A stretch of 39,334 nucleotides of DNA. It comes from Tieghemiomyces parasiticus (Eukaryota; Kickxellomycota; Dimargaritomycetes; Dimargaritales; Dimargaritaceae). The stretch is taken from assembly GCA_027575765.1 (NCBI GenBank), contig JANBPT010000383.1:1-39334 (forward strand). Reading direction: 5' to 3'. The notes below the pieces were generated by a model. It searched no databases and had not been told where the DNA came from. It saw only the letters and a list, made by a program, of their open reading frames with translations. Of the stretch, positions 20,901 to 33,154 are shown one piece after another (the first letter of the stretch is position 1; each line of letters starts with the position of its first letter). A program made the position numbers and the translations under genes.

Positions 20901-22272
20901 CGTCTGAACCGGGCCTTGCTTCCAGTACCTCACCACTGCCTATTTCTGATTATCCCCATCTCCCCCCCCCTGTACCCCCACCTCCACAGTACCCTCCAAG
21001 TCAGACACTGCCTATTCGGGAAAGTAGTCATCTCAAACATCCCCATTCTCTCCCTGCCGCGAGTGTGGGTAAACCAACGGGTCAATTGACTAGTACCTCC
21101 CCGTGGGCAAATCAGCAACAGGCTAGTTGGTTGGAAGTAAGGGCGAGGAGTGTACATTGTGAAGGTGTGATAGCGGGGGGTAGTAAAGGAAAGGGGACCG
21201 TGGCCGCGATTCTGAACGGGAAACCGTTAGTCTTGGCTAGGTGCCCGCTTGGTATGAATCGGTAAATGATTCCAATGAGATCTCGAGACCTAATCCTCGC
21301 ACCTGCACATATTGTGCTATAAACTACGCCGAGGTTGCTAAGGTACAGTCCCTAGTCGACGACAATGAGCCAACCCCGTCAGAATAGTCACGATTGGACG
21401 GGCTGATGATTAATATGAGAACAGCAAAAATTGGCAGCTTATCCGGAAAACAAGCCCCGTTAGATATTTTCGCTCGCCAACCATACCCACATACACTCAT
21501 ACATACTCACGACAGAAGACCTCTACGTTTATAGGTTGGTCGTGCGGGGTTCTAGTAGGTGTCTATAGAACTGCAGGGAAAACCCCTCCCCCTCCTTTAC
21601 GATTAGTAATGATCACTCCTGTGGCTAGAACAGCGCTCTGAAGACCATCGCTTTAGGACAAGTTGGTCCTGGCTTGTGGATATCTGCATGTGGGTGTATG
21701 GTACTGAGATGAGTAAGGCATGCATTGGAAATGGATCGTCGGATGGCGCGTCAGCTAGTGTGATGCGATTAGGAGGAGTTTTTTTGGTGTGTGTGTGTGT
21801 GGCCGTGGACCAAAATGTTGGGCGATGTGGCCACGCGGACCCCGCTAGAGCCAGTTGGAGAACAGCGGGGTCAGTGATCAACGGGATCATCGTTCTAGGC
21901 CTACTTTGTCCGGCGGCGGTTTCCTCCGCAGGTCGTACATAATCGTTTGACATTTCCGTCCGGGCGGAGGGTGTTCCTCAATATTTGTGCTCTCTGTTAA
22001 CACGGCCTTCGTCTCCTAGGCTAGCCAATGCCCCCCGGGAGCTTCATTGGATGGTCAAGTTCGATATCGCCCTATCAACTGACCTAGCAACTCGAGCTGT
22101 ACGACGCGATGACCCGACAGAGTCATCGAATGGAAGTGGTGGATATAGTCACACAGGCCCATCGCCCACGCCTAGCCCGCTACGGTAGGAAAATATATAT
22201 AAAAAAATTAGCAGTCCAGTAAACTGACAGACACGTAACAGGAAAGGGGGTGCTCCAAAGAGGTACGGCGTG
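17968..22272. other. Gene-free stretch downstream of dsc3 (first part)
   Basis: I find no coding region I can support. Open frames up to 138 codons (for example 17948-18364 minus, 20386-20760 minus, 20333-20689 plus) lie opposite one another and show no domains. A weak spliced frame at 18688-18380 (minus) is treated as unproven. A (GT)n run lies at about 21788-21800. No rRNA or tRNA was recognised by eye. Confidence 0.4.
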
Positions 22273-22322
22273 GTGGGGTGGGGAGTGTAGGGAGAAGGTG
22301 GGGGGTGGGTGAAAAGGAGGGT
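22273..22322 (+). other. G-rich block with G-quadruplex potential
   Basis: Four or more G-tracts of three or more bases occur within 50 bases (GGGG, GGGG, GGG, GGGGGG, GGG, GGG) separated by short loops. This is the classic pattern for an intramolecular G-quadruplex. It sits in a gene-free region, so no regulatory target is evident. Confidence 0.5.
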
Positions 22323-25300
22323 GGTCAACAAAGCCTGGCGCAACCTGATTGGTCAAGGTGAAGATGGGATCGAACCTGAAATGGTGGGCGAGCAATAAAC
22401 TGGTGTGGGGGGAGGGGAGAGGGTAAAAATGGAGTTTGGGTTTTAGGTGCGTTCGGACCCCTGGGTCGCAGTGACTGTTGTCAAATTGAAGTCAGGCGGT
22501 AATGGCAGTGGTCGACTGTCAGGGGAACCGTCTAGATTTAGGCATCTGGGTTAACAATAATATAATGCCGCATGGCGTGACTGGTAAGTTCGCAGAGGGG
22601 TAGGCTCGGGCGAATGAAAGAGTAGGCGGATTGCCCATCATGATTAATTTAGGAGAGCAGCACATTGACCCAGACGCGACCAAAAGGTCGTAGGACAAGG
22701 CATTATGAAGGCAGTGATGGTGCGCGCGCTATGAACTGTCAGGGAGGTGGGGCGGAGTGGCGGCTGAATTTACGACGCCAGGGGCGTATCAGGGACAATG
22801 AGCTGCGAAAGGAGATGTCGCAGCGGCCGTCAATCGAGTCACACACAGTAGTCAGGGGCGAGGAAAGGAGGTTGACACAATCCAACCAGGTGGGTTGGGG
22901 CCATCATAGGGGGTGGGGTCTAATCTAATTTAGCGTCACGCAGAGCACACTCTCTCTTGGTGTATCATAGTCGTAAGCCCGCCTCAACCCGCGCCATTTG
23001 GGTATGATGTGGGGGTGTCTGCGTGGTGCCGTCAGTTGGTCGTCATGGCACCGGACAGAGTAGGGTTGAGGCGAAAGGGTGAGAGTATTTGGGCGCCGCT
23101 AATCGGAAATAAAGTGAGGGGGGAGGGCAGCACATGACCCACTTGCCCAAATAGGAGAACCTGCCATCTGGAAACCCGTTGTCGCCACACCCTGATGTTT
23201 CGGCTGGAGGAGGGGGGGGGCTGCGGAGGGCTATATGGAGGGGGGAGGCGAGTGCGGAGATGAGGTGGCGGTGGTTGGGTGTACGACCTAGTTGTGCCCG
23301 CCTCCTGCCCCCGACCTACACCACGCCGCGCTGAAATAGCAGGGTGAACATATATGGCGATGTCAATATAACGCACCGACCGAAAGTCAGGCGGACACCT
23401 TGCTCACCTTCCTTTGGTATGAACGGGGGTCCTGTGGCGTCCGTTAAGCGGCCCAGTCGGGTCACTGGGTGTGGCACCAGTGGTACAAACCGGCGAGCGA
23501 GGTCGGCGAGGTTACGGGGACCGGCGAGAGCGCGAGGTGGGACAGTGTTTCAATGTCGAACGGCGAGACGCCTTCTTCCCTCTCCGCCACAGCCGACGCC
23601 ATTGGTAGCCGAGGCGAGGCGGACGAATCGTGCAGTCACTCATGACCGGTGTGGTGCCACTGGGACGTCTCCGATTGACGACGGGCTCACTAGGACAACA
23701 AAGTAGGGTGGCTACAGCCGGCAACGCTGCTGAGGCGGAAGTTATCGGTCCAGAGTCCACATCTCCCCGTAGTACAGGGTGGTCGAGCTAGGCCGGTCGA
23801 CGAGAAGGAGATTGGGGCTTGGCTACCTCCGAGGCTAGAGGCTGGAGAGTCCCCCCCCGTTCACCAACCACGGCTCCCATTTCCTTACTTTGGCTGTGCT
23901 GTACGACACCGCGTCGCAGCAGGGCCTTGGTCTTTCCACGTGAAAACAAAGGGCTTGGTGCCATCTGTGGCGGTGTCGCCTTTGGTAGCAACGGTGTAGC
24001 CATGCGCATCGCAACCCCACCACTCTCTACTGCCCAAAGCCTCACCCGCCAGACCTGCCGCTGCGGTTCAGCCACCACCATTAGCAATACGCTGCGGGGG
24101 GGGAGACAGTAGGTCGAGACGGTGATCCTGGGAAGGCGGTCAGGTTGGCATGAGCTGGTACGCACCCCTTGATTAAACTAAACCTCCGACCGGTCCGTCG
24201 CTTTATCGGTGTGCAGTATCTGGTGCGGTGTGACAGGCCAAAGGCGCGATAAAGCAGGGCCAGAAACATTGCGTGAGGCAGATGGAGGAGGGGAATGGGT
24301 CAGGTGGCTATGGCGACCTGCATTCGCACTTGGCGTCGCTCCTTGCAACCCTGCCCCCTCCTCACGATTGGCGCCGTGGACCCTTTGGAATCAGTGTGGG
24401 CGCGAATCTATCGATGTCGAAGGCACAGGGCTGGGGTTCCTAAAATCGCCAAAGTGGCTCGGTCCGTAGCAAAATTGGGCTGTGCCACCCGGGACCCTTA
24501 GACTCTAAAAACATCAATAAAAAACAGCACATCATGGACCGGCCGGTGGCGGTTGGCGTGGGCATGCGAATTCATCCTGATGTGGGATAGCGTGGGGGGG
24601 GGATGCAGCTTGCCGCGGCGCCACGCAGATGACGCCGGCGGGGGATCTGACCGATAATCGCCAGCTATAGATTTTATACGGCCTATCAGTAATATAGACC
24701 TAATCTCGCGGCCGGGGCCAGTAGATTTTTTTCTTCAATTAAACTTGCTTGGGTGGCCATCGCTGCCCCTCTACATTCCCAGGCCATTTCCCGCACCAGT
24801 GACGTAAATATGGCCATTTTGGCATACCTTTCACTCCACGGTGAATCGATGGGTTGAAGACGCACCTCTCCATCCCCACGGTGCGATTGGCAACGCCTGG
24901 CCCGCAGCCGTGGTGACCTGCTTACCCTATTTCCCTGGTTCAGTAAACCTTGTTATGGAATTGTCATTATACTACAACCTGGCCGGTCCTTGATGAGTCC
25001 CCCCTACAATCCCGTCGAGCCATGCTGGCATGAAGCGGAGGGGACGGACCAGAGGCATGGCTGTCTAATCGGCCTGCAAGCCTCGCGCTGAACCACGACG
25101 TCCCCTCTCCACGCTTTCTGGCACTACACCAGTGGCAGCTTGGCAAGGGGGGGGTCAGCCTGTGGGCGGCAGTGAGCCGATGCTACCTGTATTGTGGTTG
25201 CGGGAAATGGATCAGCAGCTCAAACGCTGTCCAAGCCATTGGGCAGGCTCGATGCGATTGTCCAGACTACGGGCGTGCCAAACAGACACGGCCTTGCTGC

Positions 25301-26080
25301 AACGTTAACTAAACAGTATATTGGTTCTGGATCGCCAACTGCTCGTCTTTCCCGGGCTCCGTCCCGACGGTAGTGAGGGGACAACGGCAACATTGAGTGG
25401 CTATATTCAGCACTGGGCCTAGACATGCAAGGCCCAGGCTACGCTACTCTAATAACGCATTCTGCAGCCCCAGGTGGGCGCTTGCGTAAGGGTCTTCAGG
25501 TGCCACCGTGGGCGAGTGGTGGTAGAAAAATGACGAGCGGGGGGAGAGGAGAGGCAGGCCTGGGGGATGGCCGACGGGGCCTTCCACCACCGCCCAGGCA
25601 GGGTGCGCCTCGCGCGATAACTCCCCCCCCATAGGACACTCTAGTATACAGGGGTTGGTTTCTCTTTGGACGGGTTACCAGCAGCCCACCTGCCGGACAG
25701 GGTCGTACGGGCCTGGTCCAGCCGCTCTTCTCCCTTTCACTTCGCTTATGGCCGGTGCGACCCTGTCCTAGGGACCCTACTTTTACCCCCTCCCTCGCAG
25801 ATGTCCCCTTTCCCAGGTGGGGAAGTGCATACGGCGGCTCCCGGCCACCACAGCGCTCAGCCCCGACGAAACACTGTGGACCCCGAGAACGACTGCTAAA
25901 AAACGAAAGCGGCAGTCGTGAGGGTCGAGTTCTTGGATGCGGGTGGGTAAATGCCAGAGGGAGATAACGGCTGACGCGGAGTGGGAGATGATAAATCACC
26001 CTTATCAGAGGATAAGCGGTAGATGACGGGCCACCGTGAACTGGGCTGATGGTGAGGTGATGGGGGGCCAGGCTACAGTG
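22323..26080. other. Gene-free stretch before trehalase (second part)
   Basis: No supportable gene. Overlapping frames of 60-167 codons on both strands are GC-driven. G-tracts recur at 23205-23250 (a run of nine G, then GGAGGG and GGAGGGGGG). Nothing resembling transposase, reverse transcriptase or terminal repeats was found. Confidence 0.4.
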
Positions 26081-27088
26081 GCCCGCCCCACATTCTCCCC
26101 TGCCCTATATGCGCTTGCTTCATGTCTCCTCCCTGTCCTATATAACCCGCGCCAGCGCCGTCCCGTTCTGACTCACCAGTAAACCTATTTTCTCCTTCCT
26201 AGTGCGTTCCTTTGCGCCGCGTTGTCTTATTGCCAGCCGTCGCACTTTATCTCCTCCTCCATCTTTCCTGACCTCCTTTCGTTTGTAGCGAACGGAGGCA
26301 ACCGTCTATCTCCCCCCTCTTTTTTTACTTCCGCTCCACCGTCGCAACCTTCTGGGTGAGTTACGCACGCCACGTCCCTGCCACGGAGAGTTTAGACATT
26401 CGCCCTATTTGCCTTCATGGTATGGCCCAGATGTCTAGCCGCCTACCGCTCTCTCCGCCTAACCGCCCTAGGTGCAGAAACCTGGCCACTTTAATAGACT
26501 ACATTGTAGACGACCCTACCTGCGCGTCCCGCCTGATAGCCTCGACCTACCCGCCTCAACGCACCGACTTTTCGTTGCCACAGCATTGACTAACCACATT
26601 GCCTCTTCCACCGTATCTCCACCATCCGCATCTCCCCTCCCTCCCTCCCTCCCACCTAACGTGCGGCCGACGTACTATTACCTTGCCCGTGACCCGCCCG
26701 CTTACGTCGTAACCTCTCGCCTTGTGTTTTGGGCCACTCATCGCTGACCTTATTCGCGCCACGCCTGGTCCGCCTGGCTTCCCCTATTCCACCGCGTGTA
26801 CCACACTCGCCCCGCCACACACCCGTACCCTCCTATACTCCTTCAATTTTTTCTCCCTCACTTTCCCCACCGCTTGTCGCTCCTGCGCCCCGAACACTAT
26901 ACACTTGTTTTTTTTTATATCTCGCACTCATTATCCAGGTTTGGCCTGCAGTCCATTTATATTTGTTGACACCCTAGGCTCCTCCCGCTATTGTTCGACA
27001 CCGGCTCCTATTTTCTTCATAGTCCCCAGTGTCCCCTCCTCCCAGTTTTACCCACACCTACCTTCTGCACCATTGCGTTTCGTTTACC
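26081..27088 (+). promoter_or_regulatory. Trehalase promoter and pyrimidine-rich leader
   Basis: A TATATAA box at 26139-26145 is followed by about 940 bases of strongly C/T-rich sequence up to the trehalase ATG at 27089. A CCCCT stress-response-like pentamer lies just upstream (26097-26101). A GTGAGT (26355-26360) and a later TATCCAG (26934-26940) could bound an intron in the 5' UTR, which would shorten the mature leader. Short upstream frames are present but not supported as genes. Confidence 0.4.
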
Positions 27089-30000
27089 ATGACTGACGCC
27101 GAAAGACCCTCTGCCAACGCCCCGGCCGGCGAGTATTACTCGACCCACGGCAACGCAGCCCTCAACCGCACCCGTACCTTCAGCACGGTAAGTTTACCTA
27201 ATTGATGCTAAATACCCTCGACGGAGTCTCTAGGGGAAGGGGTGGATAGATGCATTAGCCAAAAAGGAGGAAGGAGGGGAGGGTGAGGCAATTAACGGTG
27301 GCCTCTGGTGGCCCATCAGCAGTCAGCCGTTGTCCCCTATTCTTGAAATGAACCGGTCTGCCTCAACCTACCCCTCCTCCTGGTGAACTCCAACTTCTAT
27401 GTTCAGCAAGATTTATCGCCCACCAATCCTGGCGGGACCCCTCCCCCTTCATCCGCTGGGATGGGGTCGCCGTCTTGCTTTCCCGCGCCGAGTGATTGGA
27501 CTTATCATTTGTCTTATCGTGCCGCCACCGGCATTAATAAGGGCGATTATCTTCCGCTTTCAACCTAACTAAACCGCCCGCTAACCTTCATCCCCCCCTC
27601 CCCCTCCGTCTACGCACCACTATTCCCTTGTGACGCCTTCCGCTGCCGCCCGTATGACTGACCCGCGTGCATTACTCCGGTCTGTCCGACTCCCTTTTAC
27701 TGGTTATCGTGGTGCCTTACGCCAATGACGTCAATTTTTCTACCACACCACCCTTGGCCCGCACCCCCCCCGTCCCACCCCACTGTTTTTCCCATGCGCT
27801 CCTTCACCCACCTTCCCCCTGTCATTCAACCCAGACCGAGCGCCCCGAAATGCGCCAGGCCGTATTGGAGTCTGCCCCTGAGACCCGCTACCGTCGTCGG
27901 CGGCGCGGTTCCCATGACGAGAAGGCCAGCAAGCCTCGCCGTTTCCTGATCGACGTGGACGAGACCGCCAACCTCATCCTGGCCCAGGAAGATACCGACG
28001 GTGATTTCCAGATCACCGTTAACGACGCTGGTCCTAAGGTGCTCAAGGTGGGCACCGCCGACTCGGGTGGCTTCCACAAGTTCGACGTGCGCGGAACCTA
28101 CATGCTGTCCAACCTGCTGCAAGAGCTGGCCCTGGCCAAGGACTACGGTCGCAAGCACATTGTCATCGACGAGTCACGCCTTAACGAGAACCCCGTCGAC
28201 CGCCTGTCGCGCATGATCAAGTACCACTTCTGGGACGGTCTGACCCGCCGCATCGATGCCGACGGCCTGGAGATCATCTGCGCTGACCCGAAGAACCTGG
28301 GCGCCGATCACACCCCGCGCATCTACATCCCGTACAACGATGATATAGCCTACAACTACTACGCTGCCATCGTGGAGGCCCGCCCGCACCTCAACCTGCA
28401 GCTGATTCGTCTCCCTGAGGACATCACCCCCACCTACGTCAAGAGCATCAATGACCGCCCCGGTATCCTGTCCCTGGACATCCGCACTCACGTTGACGAG
28501 ACCGGCCGCACCCACCTTGAGCCCGTTTCCTTTGTGGTGCCCGGTGGCCGCTTCAACGAGATGTACGGCTGGGACTCCTACTTTGAGGCCCTGGCCCTGA
28601 TCATTGACGGCCGCCTCGACTTGGCCCGCAACATGGTGGATAACTTTATCTACTCCATCCGCCACTACGGCAAGATCCTCAACGCCAACCGTAGCTACTA
28701 CCTGACCCGGTCCCAGCCGCCCTTCCTCACCGACATGGCCCTCAAGGTGTTTGAGCGGCTGCCTGCCGAGGATGGCCCGGCCAACGCCGCCTGGCTGCAC
28801 AAGGCCCTGACCGCCGCCATCAAGGAGTACTACACCGTGTGGATGGTCAAGCCCCGCTTGGACGACCGCACGGGCCTCTCGTGCTTCCACCCCACCGGCA
28901 TCGGAATGCCCCCGGAGACTGAGTCCACCCACTTTGACCACATCCTGGAGCCTTTCGCCAACGCGATGAACGTGAGCATCGACGAGTATAAGGTCCTTTA
29001 CAACACGGGCAAAGTACAGGAGCCCAAGCTCGACCGCTACTTTGTCCACGACCGCGCTGTGCGCGAGTCAGGTCACGACACTACCTACCGTCTCGAGAAG
29101 CGTTGTGCCGACCTGGCCACCGTGGACCTGAACGCCCTGCTCTACAAGTACGAAATTGACATTGCCGAGAGCATCCGCGACGTGTTTGACGACACCTTCA
29201 CCCTGGCCGACGGCACCGTCGAGACCAGCCACATCTGGTTCGAGCGCGCCACCCGCCGCCGCGAGGCCCTGGACCGCTACTGCTGGAACGAGGAGAAGGG
29301 CCTCTACTTTGACTACGATGTGCGCCTCCGTCAGATGATTGACTACGAGTCGGTCACCACTTTCTACACCATGTGGGCCGGTTGCGCCTCGGAACGCAAG
29401 GCCCAGCGCATGCTGGAGCAGGCCCTGCCCAAGTTCGAGGTCATTGGTGGCCTGGTTTGCGGTACCGAGGAGTCGCGCGGCGTCATCTCGCTCGACCGCC
29501 CCAACCGGCAGTGGGACTACCCCTTCGGCTGGGCCCCGCATCAGATCATGGGCTGGGAGGCCATGCGCCGCTACAACTACAACGACGTGGCCAGTCGTCT
29601 GGCCTACCGCTGGCTGTACACCATCACCAAGTCTTTTGTGGACTTCAATGGCGTTGTGCCCGAGAAGTTCGACGTGGTGAACCTCACCCACCAGGTCAAG
29701 GTGGAGTACGGCAACGTAGGCACTGACTTTAAATTCGTGACCCGCGAAGGGTTCGGTTGGATGAACGCCAGCTACCAGGTTGGCCTGCAGTACATCACCT
29801 CGCACATGCGCCGCGCCCTAGGCACCCTCACCTCGCCCCAGACGTTCTTCACCCGCGTGCCGTCCCCGCCGGCCTCCCGCGGCGAGCCCGCCAAGTTCTC
29901 CCTGGAGGGCGTGGCACCTGCCGCCCCCGTGCGCATTCCTGGCGCCGTCTCGCCCGCCGCCGGGGCCGATCGCCCGGTGCTGAGCATCACCCCGCCTACC

Positions 30001-30225
30001 GTTGACGATATGCGGGCCGCCGCCGGATCGGTTGAAATTGACAGCCTAGTGTCGCCCACCACCGCCGGCTTGACCCCCGAACAGCGCGCCCACCTTCGCG
30101 CCGCCTCCGTCCCGGCCCCGGAATCTTTCATCACCACCGTGACTCCGCGGCGTAACCCCATCATGTCGCCTGGCCTGACCGCCGCCAACCTCCCGCAGGA
30201 GCAACAGCACCACAGCCGGGGCTAG
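27089..30225 (+). CDS. NTH1: Neutral (cytosolic, regulated) trehalase, GH37 (829 aa, two exons)
   Basis: Exon 1 is 27089-27187 and exon 2 is 27835-30225, with a 647-bp GTAAGT...CCCAG intron joined in phase 0. The enzyme hydrolyses trehalose to two glucose molecules in the cytosol. Exon 1 carries EYYSTHGNAALNRTRTFST, with a PKA-type RTRTFS site (S32). Exon 2 opens with RRRRRGSHDE (S59, a second likely PKA/14-3-3 site), then the EF-hand-like DTDGDFQITVND (86-97) of fungal neutral trehalases. Both GH37 signatures are present: PGGRFNEMYGWDSYFE from residue 269 and QWDYPFGWAP from 592. The catalytic pair is D448 (ESGHDTTYR) and E643 (VVPEKF). Regulation by cAMP/PKA and Ca2+ through 14-3-3 is known for the yeast enzyme and plausible here. 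From about residue 696 there is an unusual proline/alanine-rich tail of roughly 130 residues beyond the usual end. Exon 1 fits the family N-terminus closely, which fixes the start. Confidence 0.95.
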
Positions 30226-31325
30226 ATTTTCCTTCCCCTCTCTTTTTCTTTATGGCCTATCCTTTTAACGTCTTCTCACCGTTTCCTGATCGGACTCTGT
30301 ATTTCGTGTGTTTTTATTTTCTTTTATTTACTTTCCCCCCCCCCGGCGTTTATAACCATCCGATCGGTTCACCGTTCTTTTATCCCAAGAAAATTTATAG
30401 TGGCTCTCTCTGGCGCCCAGCCGACGACTTCTCACCACCCCCACTCTACCTTTCCCGCTCTTCCATTCACTACCTTATTTACTACCTCTACCTTTAGCAT
30501 GTCATGATGTCAATACCGACTGCCCCTCCCCTTCACCTCTCTTGATCCAGTTATTATTTATCTGCGCCTGCGGCTGTTTGACGGACCACATGTCACTTGT
30601 CAATCTGGTCGGCACCGCTCTGTTTCAGATGGCCCGGCATTAGCCGCCTGTCACATCAGTAAAATAATTGCACCTTTTTGTCAAGGGTTTATGAAGGATT
30701 CGTGGTCAAGGAAAACCTCCCTCCCGGGGGGAGGGTCGGCCGTCCTGGCCTAGCAACCCGTGTGTGTGTGTGTGTAGGCTGCAGCTTAGAAGCAGGGCGG
30801 ATTACCGCGGCTTGTTTAGGAGGGGAGGAAGGGTCTGCCCTAGCTCGGATTAGGGGAGTTGACCGATCGGAATCGGGTAAATTTATCCGCGACCTCTAAC
30901 GTGGTGGCTATGATGTTCATTACATATGGCATTTGGGTTGAAGTGGTAAATATTGGGTGCGTGCGTGGAGGGAGGGGAGGCTGATCTATAGATAGTAGGA
31001 GGTGGGGACCAGGTAGGAAAAAGGACGAGGTTGGCAACAACGGTATGGGCAGTAAAGGTGGCACCGATGGGAGAAAGGAAAACTGCGTGCATGAGAGATG
31101 TAGAACAGTGGACATGGAGAAAAGTGTGGTGTGTGTGGAGAGAGAGATTGAGACGGGGGGGGGTGGGGTCCCGAGGTCGGTTTTGAGGTTGTGGCACCCC
31201 CCACCAACCCCCTCCATCCTCCAACCTCTTCACCATCTTAAGCCCAATGGGACTAAAAGAAAACAACAGATCCACCATGTATTGATAGAGAAGATGTATG
31301 GAAAAAAAACAATAATAATATTAAA
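30226..31325. other. Convergent intergenic region between trehalase and RRP14
   Basis: This stretch holds the 3' ends of two genes that face each other. It has pyrimidine-rich blocks after the trehalase stop, a ten-C run (30337-30346), a (GT)n run (30761-30776) and a G-rich run (31155-31169). Open frames at 30840-31278 (minus) are low-complexity S/P/H-rich and are not supported. Confidence 0.45.
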
Positions 31326-33154
31326 TTACTTGGACCGCGTCTTGTCCTTTGACTTGCCAAACTTGGCAGCCCCGCCTTCGAAACCGGGACGCTGCTTCTT
31401 CTTTGACGTCTTGGTGGGCTTGATACCCCGCTTGCGGTCCTTCTTGGCATCGATGCGAGCCTGCAGGTTATCGTTACGGGTCTGCTGCCGTTTCTGGATG
31501 GAGTCGCTCACGTTGCGTTTCCGGTCGTCCCAGGTCGAGGCGCTCTTGCGCTTGCGGGACTCCTCCCGCCGGACGGCCTTCTTGAGCAGACCCACGTCGT
31601 CACGCACCTTTTGACCCTCGGCCTGGTGGAGAGCCCGGTTCCACGCATCTTCGACGAGTGCCGTCTGGTACTGCTCCGGATTGGCTTCGGCCAGGGCGGC
31701 CAGTTTCGCCTGCTTGGCCTCCGCCCGTGCCAGTTGCACCGCCGCCGACCCGCCCGTCTCATCCACCTTGGCCGTCTTGGCCCGCTTGCCCAGGTCCTTT
31801 ACCCGCCCGTGTGACTGTTCGACGCTGGGGCTCACCTCGTCGGCCGCCGAAAAGTCCAGCGCGCCGAAGGACATGTTCTCCTTGACGGTCTTGGCCCGCT
31901 TGGGCGCCTTGCCGCTCGCCTTCGTTGCGGCTTTTCCCTTACCGGACGCGTCTCCCTCGGGAAGTTGCAGTGCCGAGAGGCTCTGAGGCGGCTGCCGGTT
32001 CGCCGTTACCTTGTCTCGGGCGGCCTGGGCCCGCTCGGCCCGCTTCCGCTTCAACCGGTTCTCCCTGATGGCCTGACGCGCCTTGAAATCGGCCTTGTCG
32101 GAAGTGTGCGATTGGCGGCCGGTCTGAAGCTGGGCGATACGGTCCTTGAGCCGGGAACGCAGTTCATCCGCGCCCCCGCTGGCCAGAGGCTGGATAGCAC
32201 TGGCGTCTCCTGGTGGTCAAAGGGAATCGATAGGGGATTGAATAACTCATGAGCATTGTTACGACAGCGAAGGGCAGATGAAACGACCAGCGGCGGACTC
32301 TATATCGGACCTCCGGTATGGGATGGTTTTGCCGAGGACGACCTACCTTCGTCGGTCTGCGATCCCGAGTCCAGGGAAACGGGTGTCATGATATCGGCAA
32401 CGGATGTGTCATCCTCATCGTTTTTGGCCTTCTTCGTCGGGGTGACTTGCGACTATCATAGCAAGGCGGGATAATGAAGAAGGATGTGGGGCAGATGGCG
32501 CGTTGGTAAGTGGATGGGCTCCTGGGCATGGTGGACAGCCGATACGGTGGGGGGACAGCAGACCTGCCTCCTATTTTCTCGTTCGGAACAAGTGAAGCGG
32601 CAAAAACCATAGGGAGAGCGCTGGAATCTTACCCGGGTCAATTTCAGTTTAAACTGCTTTTCTTGCTTGGGCTGCACCTTCTTGACGTGTTTAGCAAAGC
32701 GGTTGGTCTATCGGGATAAAAAGTAGGTAGTAGAGGCCAGAATGGTTCGACGTGGCAGGTTAGCTAAGAATAATGAGGGTGGAAAGTACTAGTTAGAATG
32801 TAAGCCGTGACTTGGATAGCAAGCGGCCTGAAGAGAGCACTTACCGTGTCAGCAGCGTCGACTTCCTCACCGTTGTAGGCTGTCGGTGGGATATGGCTGA
32901 AAATGGTGCTGAATAGAGACTCGTGCTGTTGCAACTGGGCCTGTCGAGGGGCGCCGTTGGAGAGCGGAAATAGGAATGTATGTGGGCTGGGTTAGCCTCG
33001 GCGCATTCGGTCGACGCCAGTATACTTCGGGATGTCTACGACCTGGGAGATAAGGGCCGCACGCCCTAAGCCGAACCGGACACTAAAAAATATCCAACCT
33101 GAACTGCGGCATACTCACCATCAGAGGGGCCGCCTCGTGGTGCTTGATCGCCAT
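31326..33154 (-). CDS. RRP14: Rrp14/SURF6 ribosome-biogenesis protein (398 aa, five exons)
   Basis: The exons are 33154-33119, 32940-32845, 32707-32633, 32452-32347 and 32209-31326. All four introns (137-180 bp) are GT-AG with matching phases. The protein starts MAIKHHEAAPLM; exon 2 contains HESLFSTIFSHIPPTAYN, the short N-terminal Rrp14 motif. A basic, KKxQPKQEKQFK-type stretch and an acidic linker follow. From about residue 130 comes the SURF6 region, ELRSRLKDRIAQLQ, then long K/R/E-rich helices and NMSFGALDFS. The conserved C-terminal block has EDAWNRALHQAEG, DDVGLLKKAVRREESRKRKS, WDDRKRNV and a lysine-rich end (KKKQRPGF). Rrp14 and SURF6 are nucleolar factors for 60S and early pre-rRNA processing. 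Only the last exon appears as a long open frame; the short 5' exons are supported by phase and by sense sequence. Confidence 0.88.

Noticed and set aside
22325..22385. GGTTCGATCCC on the minus strand, resembling a tRNA T-loop
   Set aside because: The T-stem does not pair, and no acceptor, D or anticodon arms can be drawn around it.
28174..29805. Long minus-strand open frames (291 and 245 codons) inside trehalase
   Set aside because: They are antisense shadows produced by the strong GC3 codon bias of the trehalase gene. They begin at non-ATG or internal positions and have no family motif, while the plus-strand protein has both GH37 signatures.
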